Notes: generated from the letters alone by a model not told the origin. A DNA stretch of 64,000 nucleotides from UBA4466 sp963925035 (GCA_963925035.1 CAWUSK010000007.1:62001-126000); one strand, 5' to 3'. Shown: positions 43,561 to 52,488, counted from the stretch's first letter. Numbers and translations are program-made.

Positions 43561-44655
43561 TTACTTTTTTTTCTTTCTTTTCTTGTTTACCACATCATCG
43601 TAAAATGAAACTTGAGAGGGGTCTCTTTTGTCATTCTTATCCGCTTTTGGCATATTACTTTTACCTTCCTTAGTCTCATTTTCCTTTGCATTTTCAGGTG
43701 TGATTGCAACATGTTCATACCCACCACCAGGTGCGTTTGCATCTTCAGGATTGATCCACTTCACTTTTACCTCCTTCTTTACAACTTTGCCTGTTTTCTC
43801 GTCTTTAACGTAAACATATTGTTTTTTAGGATCTTCTCCACTGTTGGTTCCTATGACATCTTCTTCCAATACCCATTTTCCATCGTCGAATTCAAAAGCA
43901 TCGTAGGACATATCGGGAACGTAATAAGATTTGTAGTTCTTTAAAGTAGGTGATTCTGGAGAAAGGTGGTCAAAAATGATACGTTTTCTGCCTTCATCGT
44001 AATTAAGTGCCATCGAACTCTTTTTAGAATGCTCAAAGTAAACTCGTTTCATTGTTTCTCTTCCTTGCTTAAAAATAGGGCTTCCTAATTTTACGGTGCT
44101 CCCGCTAACATAAATGGCATCAATGATTTTTATTTGACTTGAAGGTCCGTAATAGTCCCAACCTAATACTGTGTAGATTGTTTTACTTCCTTTACTTACG
44201 GGGATGATTTTATAATACAAAGCTCCATACCATTCGTCTGAAGCAAGAATTTCTGTAGGTTGTGTTGGCATTCCAAAAGAGTTATCTTTAAGTTCAGTAA
44301 CAAACTGTTCTTTCTTTCTCTTATCGTAATAAATAATGAAACACGTGTAATTCTGACTTAAATCGTCTTGTTCAATGTTGTAATTGACAATACGCATTTG
44401 TTTGTCAGGACTATTAATAAATCCAACAGTAGTTAATTTAGAAAATGGATATTCTATTGAACCTGGTTGCGCTAAAACACTAGCTAATTCTGTTCTGAAT
44501 ACTTTGTTTGCAGCATCTCTATCTGCGTTGTTTTCAGCAGAACGAAGTTTGTCAAGAAGAGGCAATAGATTTTCTTCATCTTCCGTAAATGGAGATTGTT
44601 GTCCAAAAGTTAATGTGGATACAATTAAAAAGATAAGCAATGTAATATTATTCAT
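43561..44655 (-). CDS. Exported protein of unknown function with basic tail
   Basis: 364 residues. Signal peptide ends near TLTFGQQ. A soluble body of ~290 residues carries YTCFIIYYDKRKKEQFV, WYGALYYKI and GWDYYGPSSQIKIID, and a disordered, charged C-terminus ends in KKRKKKK. I associate this pattern with uncharacterised Bacteroidota periplasmic proteins but cannot name the family. Monocistronic, no clear TAnnTTTG upstream. Confidence 0.6.
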   Translation of the reverse strand: MNNITLLIFLIVSTLTFGQQSPFTEDEENLLPLLDKLRSAENNADRDAANKVFRTELASVLAQPGSIEYPFSKLTTVGFINSPDKQMRIVNYNIEQDDLSQNYTCFIIYYDKRKKEQFVTELKDNSFGMPTQPTEILASDEWYGALYYKIIPVSKGSKTIYTVLGWDYYGPSSQIKIIDAIYVSGSTVKLGSPIFKQGRETMKRVYFEHSKKSSMALNYDEGRKRIIFDHLSPESPTLKNYKSYYVPDMSYDAFEFDDGKWVLEEDVIGTNSGEDPKKQYVYVKDEKTGKVVKKEVKVKWINPEDANAPGGGYEHVAITPENAKENETKEGKSNMPKADKNDKRDPSQVSFYDDVVNKKRKKKK

Positions 44656-44725
44656 ATACTAACTAACGTTCATTTGATTGTTTTGTTACTTGCACAAATA
44701 CTTTACCAAATAGTTCAATCTAAAA

Positions 44726-45376
44726 CTAAAGTTGTTTTAAAGCTTGAATTGTGTCTGTTGGATTTTCTGAATTAAAAACAAAACTTCCAGCAACCAATGC
44801 ATCTGCACCTGCAGCGACTAATCTTTTTCCTGTTTCTAAATTCACACCACCGTCAACCTCTATAAGTGCACTAGAATTGTTTGATTGAATCAATATTTTC
44901 AGTTTACTTACTTTATCCACTGCGTTATTAATGAATTTTTGTCCACCAAACCCTGGATTTACAGACATGATCAATACTAAATCTAAATCATTAATTACAT
45001 CTTCCAATACATTTACATTCGTATGTGGATTTAATGCAACACCAGCTTTCATTCCGTGAGCTTTAATCAGTTGAATTGTTCTGTGTAAATGAGAGCAGGC
45101 CTCATAATGAACCGTTAAGATATCTGTTCCAGCTTTCGCGAATTCTTCTACAAATTGATCTGGGTTAACAATCATAATATGCACATCTAAAGGCTTAGTC
45201 GCATGTTTTTTAATCGCTTTAATCACGGGAAAACCAAAAGAAATATTTGGAACAAAAACTCCATCCATTACATCTACGTGAAACCAATCGGCAGCTGAAT
45301 TGTTAATCATTTCAACATCACGTTGAATATTGGCGAAATCACAGGATAATACTGAAGGGGAAATTATTACGGACAT
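44726..45376 (-). CDS. rpe: Ribulose-phosphate 3-epimerase
   Basis: 216 residues. SPSVLSCDFANIQ, WFHVDVMDGVFVPN, MSVNPGFGGQKF and EVDGGVN are the complete Rpe signature, including the metal-binding His/Asp pairs. It interconverts ribulose-5-P and xylulose-5-P in the pentose phosphate pathway. Driven by TAAATTTG at 45394-45401. Confidence 0.97.
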   Translation of the reverse strand: MSVIISPSVLSCDFANIQRDVEMINNSAADWFHVDVMDGVFVPNISFGFPVIKAIKKHATKPLDVHIMIVNPDQFVEEFAKAGTDILTVHYEACSHLHRTIQLIKAHGMKAGVALNPHTNVNVLEDVINDLDLVLIMSVNPGFGGQKFINNAVDKVSKLKILIQSNNSSALIEVDGGVNLETGKRLVAAGADALVAGSFVFNSENPTDTIQALKQL

Positions 45377-45393
45377 TTTGCTTTTTTTTTATA

Positions 45394-45401
45394 CAAATTT
45401 A
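45394..45401 (-). promoter_or_regulatory. -7 element of rpe promoter
   Basis: TAAATTTG on the minus strand, 17 nt before the ATG at 45376. Confidence 0.6.
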
Positions 45402-45503
45402 GTTTAATCTGATTGATTAATAAATAAAATTCAGCAATGGTTGAACGAATAGTGGAGAGCAGCATTCCTGAAATGGATGACTTAACGCACTTACTTTGAA
45501 TGT

Positions 45504-47081
45504 TTATTGATATAAAATCTCAATAAATTCCTCATCTCTACCGTAAACATCGATGTGCATGCGCATTTCATTCTGTGCTCGAGTAACAGTTCTGTATTCG
45601 ACAAAAATTGGAATAGGATCTAGTAAACGAATTTCATAATTCAATCCACGGCCTAGTAGCGTATCTAAAGAATCAGGAATCATTTTATTGAATTTGTTAT
45701 TGTACTCGTCACGTAATAAAATTGCTTTTGCCAAATCAGTTGGATTTTGAGTTCGCATACAACCGTGAGAATAGGCCCGTACATCAACACCAAAAAGTCC
45801 TTTGGAAGGCGTATCATGAAAGTAAACACTGTGTGAATTATTAAAGTCAAACTTTAAAATTCCCAAGCTGTTATGTGTCCCTGGGTCTTGTACTACTTTA
45901 TATGGAAATGAATTCTCTCTAATTTCACTCCAGTTTACCGTTGTTGGGTCAACTTCTTCTGTGTCCTTGTATATTTTGTAATGGTGTTTCGCTAAATAAC
46001 CAACGTTTCTTTTAACAGATGGTAGAATTTCTTTACTCGAAATAGAATAGGGCACATTCCAATAGGGATAAACCACTATTTTCCGCAGGCGAGATGATAA
46101 TTCAGGTGTTTGATTTTCATATTTTCCTACTACAATATTATGTTCGCTTTTTAAACTGTCATTGATGTACAAGCGCAGTTTGTATTCAGGAATATTGATG
46201 TTAATGAATTTCCCAGAACGTGGTGCTTGTGATCTGATTTTGTCCATTGCAAGAATGATTCGCTTCACTTTGTGTTGAGTACTTTCATTCAAAGCCATAG
46301 AAGTGTACTTTCCTATCACAGCATCAGGTGTCAAGGCATTTTCCTTTTGAAATTTAGCCAAACTTTCGGCTATTTTCAAGCTGTCATTTGTTCCTTTTCC
46401 CAAGTAGCCTTTGGAGATTAATGCGATTTTTGTTTGCTCAATAGCTCCTATCGAGTCGTATTTTATGGATTTGATTTCGAATGTTGCTGCGTCCAATTTA
46501 TGCGTATTCACAAAGGCAATTAATCCATTTCCTATAACGTGATAGGTAGAATCCTGAGGTCCGAATTTTAAAAACTGTGAGCGCAGTTCGTCTTTTGTGT
46601 TGAACGTGATTTTCTTGTCAAATTCTTTCGCTGGAATAAGTAGCTTGGCCTTTTGCTGCTTGAGTTCGTAGTTAACCATTCCATGTTCAATATCACTTAC
46701 AATGCGACTTAAAGAAAGTGTGATGAAAATTTCATCTTGAATATAATTGTCCGTCGATGCTTGATATAGTCGGCTTTTAGGAATACTCACTTCGTAACTT
46801 TTGGAAGCAATTTTCTTTAATTGAATTCCTTCCTTGGTTAAGGTCGAGTCATTGACCCATCTCGGTTTAAAACCTCGCGTTTTATAGTAGGTCGTCAAGT
46901 AAGAAAGGGTAGAATCAGGAAGATTCATTTGTGTAATGTAATCCTTTGTTAATGCCAATTTCATCTTTTTAACGAGGGAAATATCCTGATTTTCAAATGG
47001 TGTAATCTCTAATTCAGTATTTTTTTCTCCACAGGCTGTGAAAAAGAAAACAATTAGAATACTTTTTATGAGTGGCTTCAT
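45504..47081 (-). CDS. L,D-transpeptidase (YcbB-like), lipoprotein
   Basis: 525 residues. Lipobox FFTACG at the N-terminus. A peptidoglycan-binding-like helix bundle near 235-270 (LAKFQKENALTPDAVIGKYT, of which FQKEN and DAVIG are the core) precedes the YkuD catalytic domain with HDTPS and the nucleophile Cys441 in YSHGCMRTQNP. It forms 3-3 cross-links or attaches proteins to peptidoglycan. Promoter TATATTCG at 47124-47131, divergent from the rhomboid gene. Confidence 0.92.
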   Translation of the reverse strand: MKPLIKSILIVFFFTACGEKNTELEITPFENQDISLVKKMKLALTKDYITQMNLPDSTLSYLTTYYKTRGFKPRWVNDSTLTKEGIQLKKIASKSYEVSIPKSRLYQASTDNYIQDEIFITLSLSRIVSDIEHGMVNYELKQQKAKLLIPAKEFDKKITFNTKDELRSQFLKFGPQDSTYHVIGNGLIAFVNTHKLDAATFEIKSIKYDSIGAIEQTKIALISKGYLGKGTNDSLKIAESLAKFQKENALTPDAVIGKYTSMALNESTQHKVKRIILAMDKIRSQAPRSGKFININIPEYKLRLYINDSLKSEHNIVVGKYENQTPELSSRLRKIVVYPYWNVPYSISSKEILPSVKRNVGYLAKHHYKIYKDTEEVDPTTVNWSEIRENSFPYKVVQDPGTHNSLGILKFDFNNSHSVYFHDTPSKGLFGVDVRAYSHGCMRTQNPTDLAKAILLRDEYNNKFNKMIPDSLDTLLGRGLNYEIRLLDPIPIFVEYRTVTRAQNEMRMHIDVYGRDEEFIEILYQ

Positions 47082-47103
47082 AGGTTAAGTTTGTTGAAAT
47101 TCT

Positions 47104-47111
47104 TACTTTCG
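47104..47111 (+). promoter_or_regulatory. -7 element of rhomboid operon
   Basis: TACTTTCG, 34 nt before the ATG at 47146; it faces the divergent L,D-transpeptidase promoter, and the two transcripts would overlap near their 5' ends. Confidence 0.45.
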
Positions 47112-47123
47112 TGTACAACGAAA

Positions 47124-47131
47124 CGAATATA
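47124..47131 (-). promoter_or_regulatory. -7 element of L,D-transpeptidase gene
   Basis: TATATTCG on the minus strand, 42 nt before the ATG at 47081. Confidence 0.45.
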
Positions 47132-47145
47132 CTTATTTTTCTCTT

Positions 47146-47766
47146 ATGGCTTTAAATGTACTTGTGATTATCATTATTGTTACCGTTGGTGTTTCACTAA
47201 TGGCGTTCAACAATAGAATCATGATGGATAAGATGCTCTACATCCCATACGACTGCAAGCAAAACAATAATTACAGTCGAATTTTCTCCCATATTTTAAT
47301 TCACGCTGATTGGGGACATTTATTGTTCAACATGCTGTCATTATTCTTTTTGGGAGACTTTTTATTATACAGTTTTATCGTTGAGTATGGTGCAACAATG
47401 GGGCAATTCCATTTCTTAGTATTATATGTTTTAGGTGCGCTATTCGCAACTTTAATTCCTTATGTTCGCAACCAGGATAACCCTCACTATCGTTCGTTAG
47501 GAGCGTCTGGAGCTGTTTCATCGGTAATCTTTGCTGCAATTCTTTGGAATCCAACGATGGAGATTGGATTATTGTTTATACCTTTTGCGATACCAGCCTA
47601 TATCTTTGGCCCACTTTACCTCTTGTATGAGTTTTATGCAGATAAAAAGGGAACAACGGGAATTGCGCACGATGCACATATCGGAGGAGCCATTTTTGGA
47701 GTAGGATATATTTTGATAATTAATTTAGATAAAGGGAAAGAATTTATCGCAACCATTTTTGGATGA
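47146..47766 (+). CDS. Rhomboid family intramembrane serine protease
   Basis: 206 residues with six membrane helices. The catalytic pair is Ser121 in SLGASGAVSS and His178 in AHDAHIGGAIFG; HADWGHLLFNM is the oxyanion-side helix. It cleaves membrane proteins within the bilayer. Its substrate is not evident. It overlaps the next gene by 4 nt, so it is first of an operon with the class IV aminotransferase and ywbE. Confidence 0.93.
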   Translation: MALNVLVIIIIVTVGVSLMAFNNRIMMDKMLYIPYDCKQNNNYSRIFSHILIHADWGHLLFNMLSLFFLGDFLLYSFIVEYGATMGQFHFLVLYVLGALFATLIPYVRNQDNPHYRSLGASGAVSSVIFAAILWNPTMEIGLLFIPFAIPAYIFGPLYLLYEFYADKKGTTGIAHDAHIGGAIFGVGYILIINLDKGKEFIATIFG

Positions 47767-48617
47767 TTATGCTATACGTCAACAATAACGGAGAAATAAT
47801 AGAAAACATCGACTACACTATTAAAACGGGCAACCGTGGATATTTTTACGGCGATGGAGTTTTTGAAAGTATTCGCGTTTTAAATGGAAAGCCAATTAAT
47901 TTAGCCAACCACATTTCTAGAATGCTTGAAGGAGCAAAGAAGATAAAGATGCGTCCACCCAGCTTTTTCAATGTTTCATTTTTTGAAGAGAGAATCATTG
48001 AATTGTGTAAAAAGTCGGTGATAACTGAAGGTGGTAAATGCCGTGTTTCCTTGGATCGATCAAGTGGAGGGAATTATCAGCCTGACTCGAATGAAGTTGA
48101 ATTTTACATCGAGGTTTATCCAACTGAAGTTAATAAGTATGAGCTGAACCAGAAAGGAGTTGAACTTGATATTTACCTTGAGCATAAGAAAGATAAGTCG
48201 TCTCTGTCAAACTTTAAGACCAAAAATGGGTTGATATACATTATGGCCGCGATATCAGCGAAAGAGAAGGGATTAGACGATTATTTAATCACCAATTATT
48301 CCGGTGGAATACTGGAAAGCACATCCTCTAATTTGTTTGTTGTGAGTAATGGAGTTTTATACACTCCTGGACTAGAAGAAGGCTGCTTAGCTGGAACAAT
48401 GCGCATGCAAGTTATTAACTTGGCTTTGGCAAGCGGAATGAAAGTGTATGAATGTAACATTCTACCACAAAACTTATTGGTCGCAGATGAAATCTTCTTA
48501 ACGAACGCAATTAAAGGCATTACTTGGGTAAGTGGTTATCGCACAAAACGCTATTTCAACAATGTTTCGCGTAAAATGGTTGAAATCTTGAATCAATATT
48601 GGGCAATTAACGCATGA
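47763..48617 (+). CDS. Class IV PLP aminotransferase / aminodeoxychorismate lyase-like
   Basis: 284 residues. YFYGDGVFESIRV, the PLP Lys in NFKTKNGLIYIMA, ESTSSNLFVV and TPGLEEGCLAGTMR are the fold-type IV signature. Branched-chain aminotransferase, D-amino-acid aminotransferase and 4-amino-4-deoxychorismate lyase share this fold and the sequence alone does not decide; the size and single-copy context favour a PabC-like lyase or a D-amino-acid type. A second ATG at 47769 may be the start. Overlaps rhomboid and ywbE by 4 nt each. Confidence 0.82.
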   Translation: MIMLYVNNNGEIIENIDYTIKTGNRGYFYGDGVFESIRVLNGKPINLANHISRMLEGAKKIKMRPPSFFNVSFFEERIIELCKKSVITEGGKCRVSLDRSSGGNYQPDSNEVEFYIEVYPTEVNKYELNQKGVELDIYLEHKKDKSSLSNFKTKNGLIYIMAAISAKEKGLDDYLITNYSGGILESTSSNLFVVSNGVLYTPGLEEGCLAGTMRMQVINLALASGMKVYECNILPQNLLVADEIFLTNAIKGITWVSGYRTKRYFNNVSRKMVEILNQYWAINA

Positions 48618-48808
48618 GTGGAACTCAACGAAAAAGTATAGAAATTGGTGCGTTTGTCGCTATTGTCCTAAAGAAAGATCAAGGTTCTGGAGATTTGACA
48701 GAAGGTTATGTTAAAAACATTCTAACGAATTCCACTGTCCATCCGCACGGAATAAAAGTACGATTAGAAGACGGTCAAGTTGGTCGCGTTAAAGAGATAC
48801 TTGATTAG
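48614..48808 (+). CDS. ywbE: YwbE family protein
   Basis: 64 residues. GAFVAIVLKKDQGSGDLTEG, N-ILTNS-x-x-HPHGIKVRLEDGQVGRVKEI is the full YwbE (DUF2196) pattern. Function unknown; often small, cytoplasmic, KOW-like beta fold. Third gene of the rhomboid operon (ATGA overlap). Confidence 0.9.
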   Translation: MSGTQRKSIEIGAFVAIVLKKDQGSGDLTEGYVKNILTNSTVHPHGIKVRLEDGQVGRVKEILD

Positions 48809-48814
48809 ACTGAT

Positions 48815-49044
48815 ATGGTTGCGGAAATGTCAGCTCAAGACTCTGAAAATCGGATCATTGCACTGATTGATTACCTAGAAAAGGAAATCTACAAAATAGA
48901 AGGGGTTTTACGCGTAAAGTTGGACTTACACGACAACAAATTACTTACCTTAATGACTTGATGGTGGAGACAGTCAATCTTGCAAAGAAGGAACTAGAAA
49001 AGTCTGGAGAAATACAAATTAGAGACCGAAAAGCGCTGAGATAA
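48815..49044 (+). pseudogene. Frameshifted small gene of about 76 codons
   Basis: The ATG frame reads MVAEMSAQDSENRIIALIDY, then EKEIYKIEGVLR, and stops early after 48 residues. The +1 frame from about 48917 reads KVGLTRQQITYLNDLMVET and AKKELEKSGEIQIRDRKALR and stops at 49042-49044. Both parts are lysine/glutamate-rich helical protein and join into one plausible reading frame, so one base has been lost or gained near the GGGGTTTTACGCG run (48902-48914), or the frame is shifted on purpose. It lies 6 nt after ywbE. Family not recognised. Confidence 0.55.
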
Positions 49045-49109
49045 TTACATTGTTGTCAATTGTAACTAATTAAATCGAGGAGATATTCAAAATATTCAAA
49101 TAGAAGCAT

Positions 49110-49117
49110 TATCTTTG
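49110..49117 (+). promoter_or_regulatory. -7 element of cold-shock-domain gene
   Basis: TATCTTTG, an exact consensus match, 163 nt before the ATG at 49281. Confidence 0.65.
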
Positions 49118-49280
49118 TGCACGTTTTATGAAAGGCTCAAATTTCATTTTCTGAACGTGTTATGGCACTTCTGAATTAATTTTCGGTAAATAGATTTAAC
49201 GATTAATTTCCCAAACTTTTGTTTAGTACCAATGACTAATATGATTTGAGTAGGGAAATATTAAATTAAGAATAAATTGA
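49118..49280 (+). promoter_or_regulatory. Long structured 5' leader of cold-shock-domain gene
   Basis: A leader of about 155 nt. It holds a nested hairpin: CACGTT (49120-49125) with AACGTG (49154-49159) outside, and ATGAAA (49128-49133) with TTTCAT (49142-49147) inside. A second stem pairs ATTTCCC (49206-49212) with GGGAAAT (49253-49259). The inner hairpin contains an 8-codon uORF (49128-49154). Long, structured leaders are known to control cold-shock genes in other bacteria; that comparison is an inference. Confidence 0.5.
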
Positions 49281-49727
49281 ATGGCAAAATCGCAAGAAAC
49301 ATTTAACAAAAAAGAAAAAGAAAAAAAACGATTAAAAAAGCGACAAGATAAGTTGCTTAAGAAGGAAGATCGCAAAGCAAACTCTGACGGTGGCGGATTG
49401 GATAACATGATGGCTTACTTGGATGAATTTGGAAACATTGTAGATACTCCGCCAGATCCGACGATCAAAAAGAAAAAGATTATCGCTGGTAACATTGAGT
49501 TAGGAGTTCCTAAACGTGAGGAAGGAGAGATTGAAGCGAACGAAGGGAAAGTGACTTTTTACAATGAATCAAAAGGTTATGGATTTATTAAAGACGGAAG
49601 AAATTCAGAGAATTACTTTTTTCACGTTAATGGATTGATAGACGAAGTAAAAGAAAATGATTCTGTTACTTATGAATTAGAAAGAGGAGCGAAAGGAATG
49701 AACGCTGTGAAAGTGAAGAAAATTTAA
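49281..49727 (+). CDS. Cold-shock-domain protein with basic N-terminal extension
   Basis: 148 residues. The first ~35 are almost all Lys/Arg/Glu (KEKEKKRLKKRQDKLLKKED), likely an RNA-binding tail. After an acidic hinge the cold shock domain (about 88-148) has GKVTFYNESKGYGFIKD, the RNP1 equivalent, and YFFHVNGL, the RNP2 equivalent. It is a Bacteroidota-type CSD protein expected to bind single-stranded RNA. Single gene between a long leader and a strong terminator. Confidence 0.88.
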   Translation: MAKSQETFNKKEKEKKRLKKRQDKLLKKEDRKANSDGGGLDNMMAYLDEFGNIVDTPPDPTIKKKKIIAGNIELGVPKREEGEIEANEGKVTFYNESKGYGFIKDGRNSENYFFHVNGLIDEVKENDSVTYELERGAKGMNAVKVKKI

Positions 49728-49745
49728 TCGAATTTATACATTTAG

Positions 49746-49780
49746 AAAAGCCGTTTACATACTTGTAAACGGCTTTTTTG
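49746..49780 (+). terminator. Intrinsic terminator of cold-shock-domain gene
   Basis: A 13-bp perfect stem (49746-49758 with 49765-49777), a 6-nt loop and a T run. Confidence 0.93.
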
Positions 49781-49793
49781 ATATATTTACTAT

Positions 49794-50225
49794 ATGACGT
49801 ATTTCTATATCTCTTGTTTTGCTGTGTTATTGGTGTTTTCGTCTTGTAATAAAGAAGGCTGTACCGATGAGTCTGCGACAAATACAGCAGGCGGTGCTAA
49901 AAAAGACGATGGTTCTTGTACGTACAAATCAACGGTTGTTTTTTGGCATACAAATACAACAAAGTCTGTACTTAACAGTCACGGTACCACAGCACTTGTG
50001 TATTACCTAGATGGCACTCAATTAGGCACTTCAGATCCAAATATAGTTTTTTCTTCTGCTCCAGATTGCAGTGAAACAATAGCTTTTGTGCGTTCTATTG
50101 CCTATGACCAAGCAACAACAAAAGTACTGAGCTACGAAGTGAAAAGTCAAACAGGACAACTTGAATTCAGTGGAACCATCACATTTACCAGTGACGGTTG
50201 CAATGCAGAAGAATTAGCTTATTAA
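49794..50225 (+). CDS. Small lipoprotein with DGSCTY motif
   Basis: 143 residues. Signal peptide with lipobox VFSSCN. The N-terminus of the mature chain (GCTDESATNT and DDGSCTY) is one copy of the short C-T-D-x-x-A-x-N…DGSC-x-Y module that is frequent in Bacteroidota exported proteins. The rest (~100 residues) is beta-rich with two more cysteines and not recognised. Monocistronic; no convincing -7 element seen. Confidence 0.65.
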   Translation: MTYFYISCFAVLLVFSSCNKEGCTDESATNTAGGAKKDDGSCTYKSTVVFWHTNTTKSVLNSHGTTALVYYLDGTQLGTSDPNIVFSSAPDCSETIAFVRSIAYDQATTKVLSYEVKSQTGQLEFSGTITFTSDGCNAEELAY

Positions 50226-50281
50226 TTCAGTTCGATTATCAAAATCTATTCTCAGTATAATCACTTAATGGTTATATCTCT

Positions 50282-50289
50282 TAACTTTG
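50282..50289 (+). promoter_or_regulatory. -7 element of DEAD-box helicase gene
   Basis: TAACTTTG, 21 nt before the ATG at 50311; an earlier in-frame start at 50287 would overlap it. Confidence 0.6.
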
Positions 50290-50310
50290 CAGCCAATAAA
50301 CAAGATTAGT

Positions 50311-51660
50311 ATGAATTCTTTCGATCAGTTTAACCTAAAAAAGCATTTAAAAAATGCAGTTGATGATTTAGGTTTTACCGCGCCAACTCCCATTCAGGAA
50401 AAAACGTTTTCTACCATTCTATCTGGAAAAGATTTGGTTGGTATTGCTCAAACGGGAACAGGGAAAACATTGGCATATTTACTTCCAATACTGGAAGAGA
50501 TGAAATATTCAAAAGAATTAAATCCTCGTGTTTTGATTCTTGTTCCGACGCGTGAGTTGGTTCAACAGGTTGTAGATCAAGCTGAAGAATTAGCCAAATA
50601 CATGAATGTGCGTGTTGTTGGAGTGTACGGTGGAGCAAATATCAATACGCAAAGTATCGAATTGTCTCACGGTGTTGATATTTTAGTTGCAACACCGGGT
50701 CGTTTGTACGATTTGGCATTAGCGCGTGCTTTTCACGTCAAAGGAATCAAGAAATTGGTCATTGATGAAGTTGATGTCATGTTGGATTTAGGATTCCGTC
50801 CGCAGCTGACAAACATCATGGAAATCATTCCTGCAAAACGTCAAAATATCATGTTCTCTGCAACAATGACAGATCACGTGGATATCATGATTGATGACTT
50901 CTTTAAATCACCAGAGAAGATCTCAATTGCTGTAAGTGGAACTCCATTGGAGAATATTGAGCAAGAAAGCTACATCGTTCCTAACTTTTACACGAAAGTC
51001 AATTTACTGAAGTATTTACTTCAAGATAAATCTTGGTTCGAGAAAGTATTGGTATTTGTTGGCGATAAAAGAAGCGCAGACCGAGTGTTTAATGCACTCT
51101 TTGCTGAAATGAAAGAAGAAGTGGCAGTTATCCACTCAAATAAATCACAGAATTACCGTTTCCGTTCTATCGAGGATTTTGATGGAGGAAAGAATAGAAT
51201 ATTAGTCTCTACAGACGTAATGGCGCGTGGACTGGATTTAGAGAAGATTACACACGTAATCAACTTTGATACGCCTAAATTCCCTGAGAATTACATGCAC
51301 AGAATCGGTAGAACTGGTCGTGCGAAACAAAAAGGACACACGATATTATTTTACACTGAGGCAGAACAGGCTTACAAAGATTCAATTGAAGCTTTGATGT
51401 CGCGTACAATTTTATTGACTGCGTTTCCTGATGAAGTAGAAATCTCGAAAGAGTTAACTCCAGAAGAGCGCCCACAGGAAGTTGAAATTAACTTGGGAGC
51501 AAAAGCTGTAAAATCTCAAAGTGGTGCTTTTCACGAAAAGAAAGCGAAAAACCAGAAAGTAAACGAAGGAGGATCTTATAAAAAGGAGATTGCGAAGAAG
51601 TATAAAAAACCGCAAACTAGGGGAGATAAGACCTACCACAAGAAGAAAAAAAGAGGTTAG
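50311..51660 (+). CDS. DEAD-box RNA helicase (RhlE-like)
   Basis: 449 residues from the ATG at 50311. Q-motif F-x-APTPIQ, motif I AQTGTGKT, Ib PTREL, motif II in the variant form DEVD (not DEAD), motif III SAT, and HRIGRTGRA near the end of the core (about 330). The last ~80 residues are basic with KKAKNQK and KKKKRG, a typical RNA-binding tail. It unwinds short RNA duplexes in ribosome assembly or RNA decay, and DEAD-box genes are often cold-induced, which suits the neighbouring cold-shock-domain gene. Confidence 0.92.
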   Translation: MNSFDQFNLKKHLKNAVDDLGFTAPTPIQEKTFSTILSGKDLVGIAQTGTGKTLAYLLPILEEMKYSKELNPRVLILVPTRELVQQVVDQAEELAKYMNVRVVGVYGGANINTQSIELSHGVDILVATPGRLYDLALARAFHVKGIKKLVIDEVDVMLDLGFRPQLTNIMEIIPAKRQNIMFSATMTDHVDIMIDDFFKSPEKISIAVSGTPLENIEQESYIVPNFYTKVNLLKYLLQDKSWFEKVLVFVGDKRSADRVFNALFAEMKEEVAVIHSNKSQNYRFRSIEDFDGGKNRILVSTDVMARGLDLEKITHVINFDTPKFPENYMHRIGRTGRAKQKGHTILFYTEAEQAYKDSIEALMSRTILLTAFPDEVEISKELTPEERPQEVEINLGAKAVKSQSGAFHEKKAKNQKVNEGGSYKKEIAKKYKKPQTRGDKTYHKKKKRG

Positions 51661-51735
51661 TTACCATTAATAGTCAATGAATTTGAGTTTTATTGATATT
51701 TTTACGGTTCGATTACACAAAAGACAAGCAAAAAC

Positions 51736-52488
51736 ATGGCATTACAAGAAGAATTAAAGACACAAGGCGATTTTCTATTTAAAAACAGAAGTTACCTTCC
51801 GTTGATTATTTTAGTCGTTGGATTGTCTGTATACGCTTACGGAAAATATACCAACACGATGTGTTCTTCATCATGTTCTATGGAAATCTATTTGTACGTT
51901 AGTTTAGTAGTTAGCTTATTCGGTCAACTTATTCGTGTGTTAACTGTTGGTTATACACCACACAATACATCAGGAAGAAATACTTCTGAGGGACAAGTAG
52001 CAGGAGAGGTGAATTCAACAGGAATTTATTCAACTGTCCGTCATCCTTTGTATTTAGGAAACTTCTTTATGTGGTTAGGAGTTGCAATGATCACAGCTAA
52101 CGCTTGGTTTATCGTTGCTTTCATATTGTTCTACATGTTTTACTACGAGCGCATCATGTATGCCGAAGAAGCATTCTTACGTAACAAATTCGATAGAGGA
52201 TATTTGGATTGGGCAGATAGAACGCCTGCAATTATTCCTTCGTTCAAAAAATACGAGAAGTCGCGTTATCCGTTTAGCTTGAAAAAAGTATTGAAAATGG
52301 AGAAAAACGGATTGGTGGCAACATTCACTTTATTCTGGTTATTCGATTACGCAGGACAAATTATTGATACACGCCAATTCAACGTGGAAATGAACTTCTG
52401 GTTCTATGCTGCTGCCGCTTCGTTTGTGATTTACATTATCATTAAAGGAATGAAATCTGCAGGTAAATTAGAGACAAAAGACAGATAG
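51736..52488 (+). CDS. Isoprenylcysteine methyltransferase/PEMT-like membrane protein
   Basis: 250 residues with five or six membrane helices. The conserved motif YSTVRHPLYLGNFFMW (about 98-113) and the Glu/Arg pair in YYERIMYAEEAFL are typical of the ICMT/PEMT/DUF1295 fold, integral membrane methyltransferases acting on lipid-like substrates. The substrate cannot be told. Monocistronic. Confidence 0.75.
   Translation: MALQEELKTQGDFLFKNRSYLPLIILVVGLSVYAYGKYTNTMCSSSCSMEIYLYVSLVVSLFGQLIRVLTVGYTPHNTSGRNTSEGQVAGEVNSTGIYSTVRHPLYLGNFFMWLGVAMITANAWFIVAFILFYMFYYERIMYAEEAFLRNKFDRGYLDWADRTPAIIPSFKKYEKSRYPFSLKKVLKMEKNGLVATFTLFWLFDYAGQIIDTRQFNVEMNFWFYAAAASFVIYIIIKGMKSAGKLETKDR

Noticed and set aside
45437..45499. 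20-codon ORF between rpe and the L,D-transpeptidase gene
   Set aside because: Very short, no promoter or terminator of its own; likely chance in a short gap.
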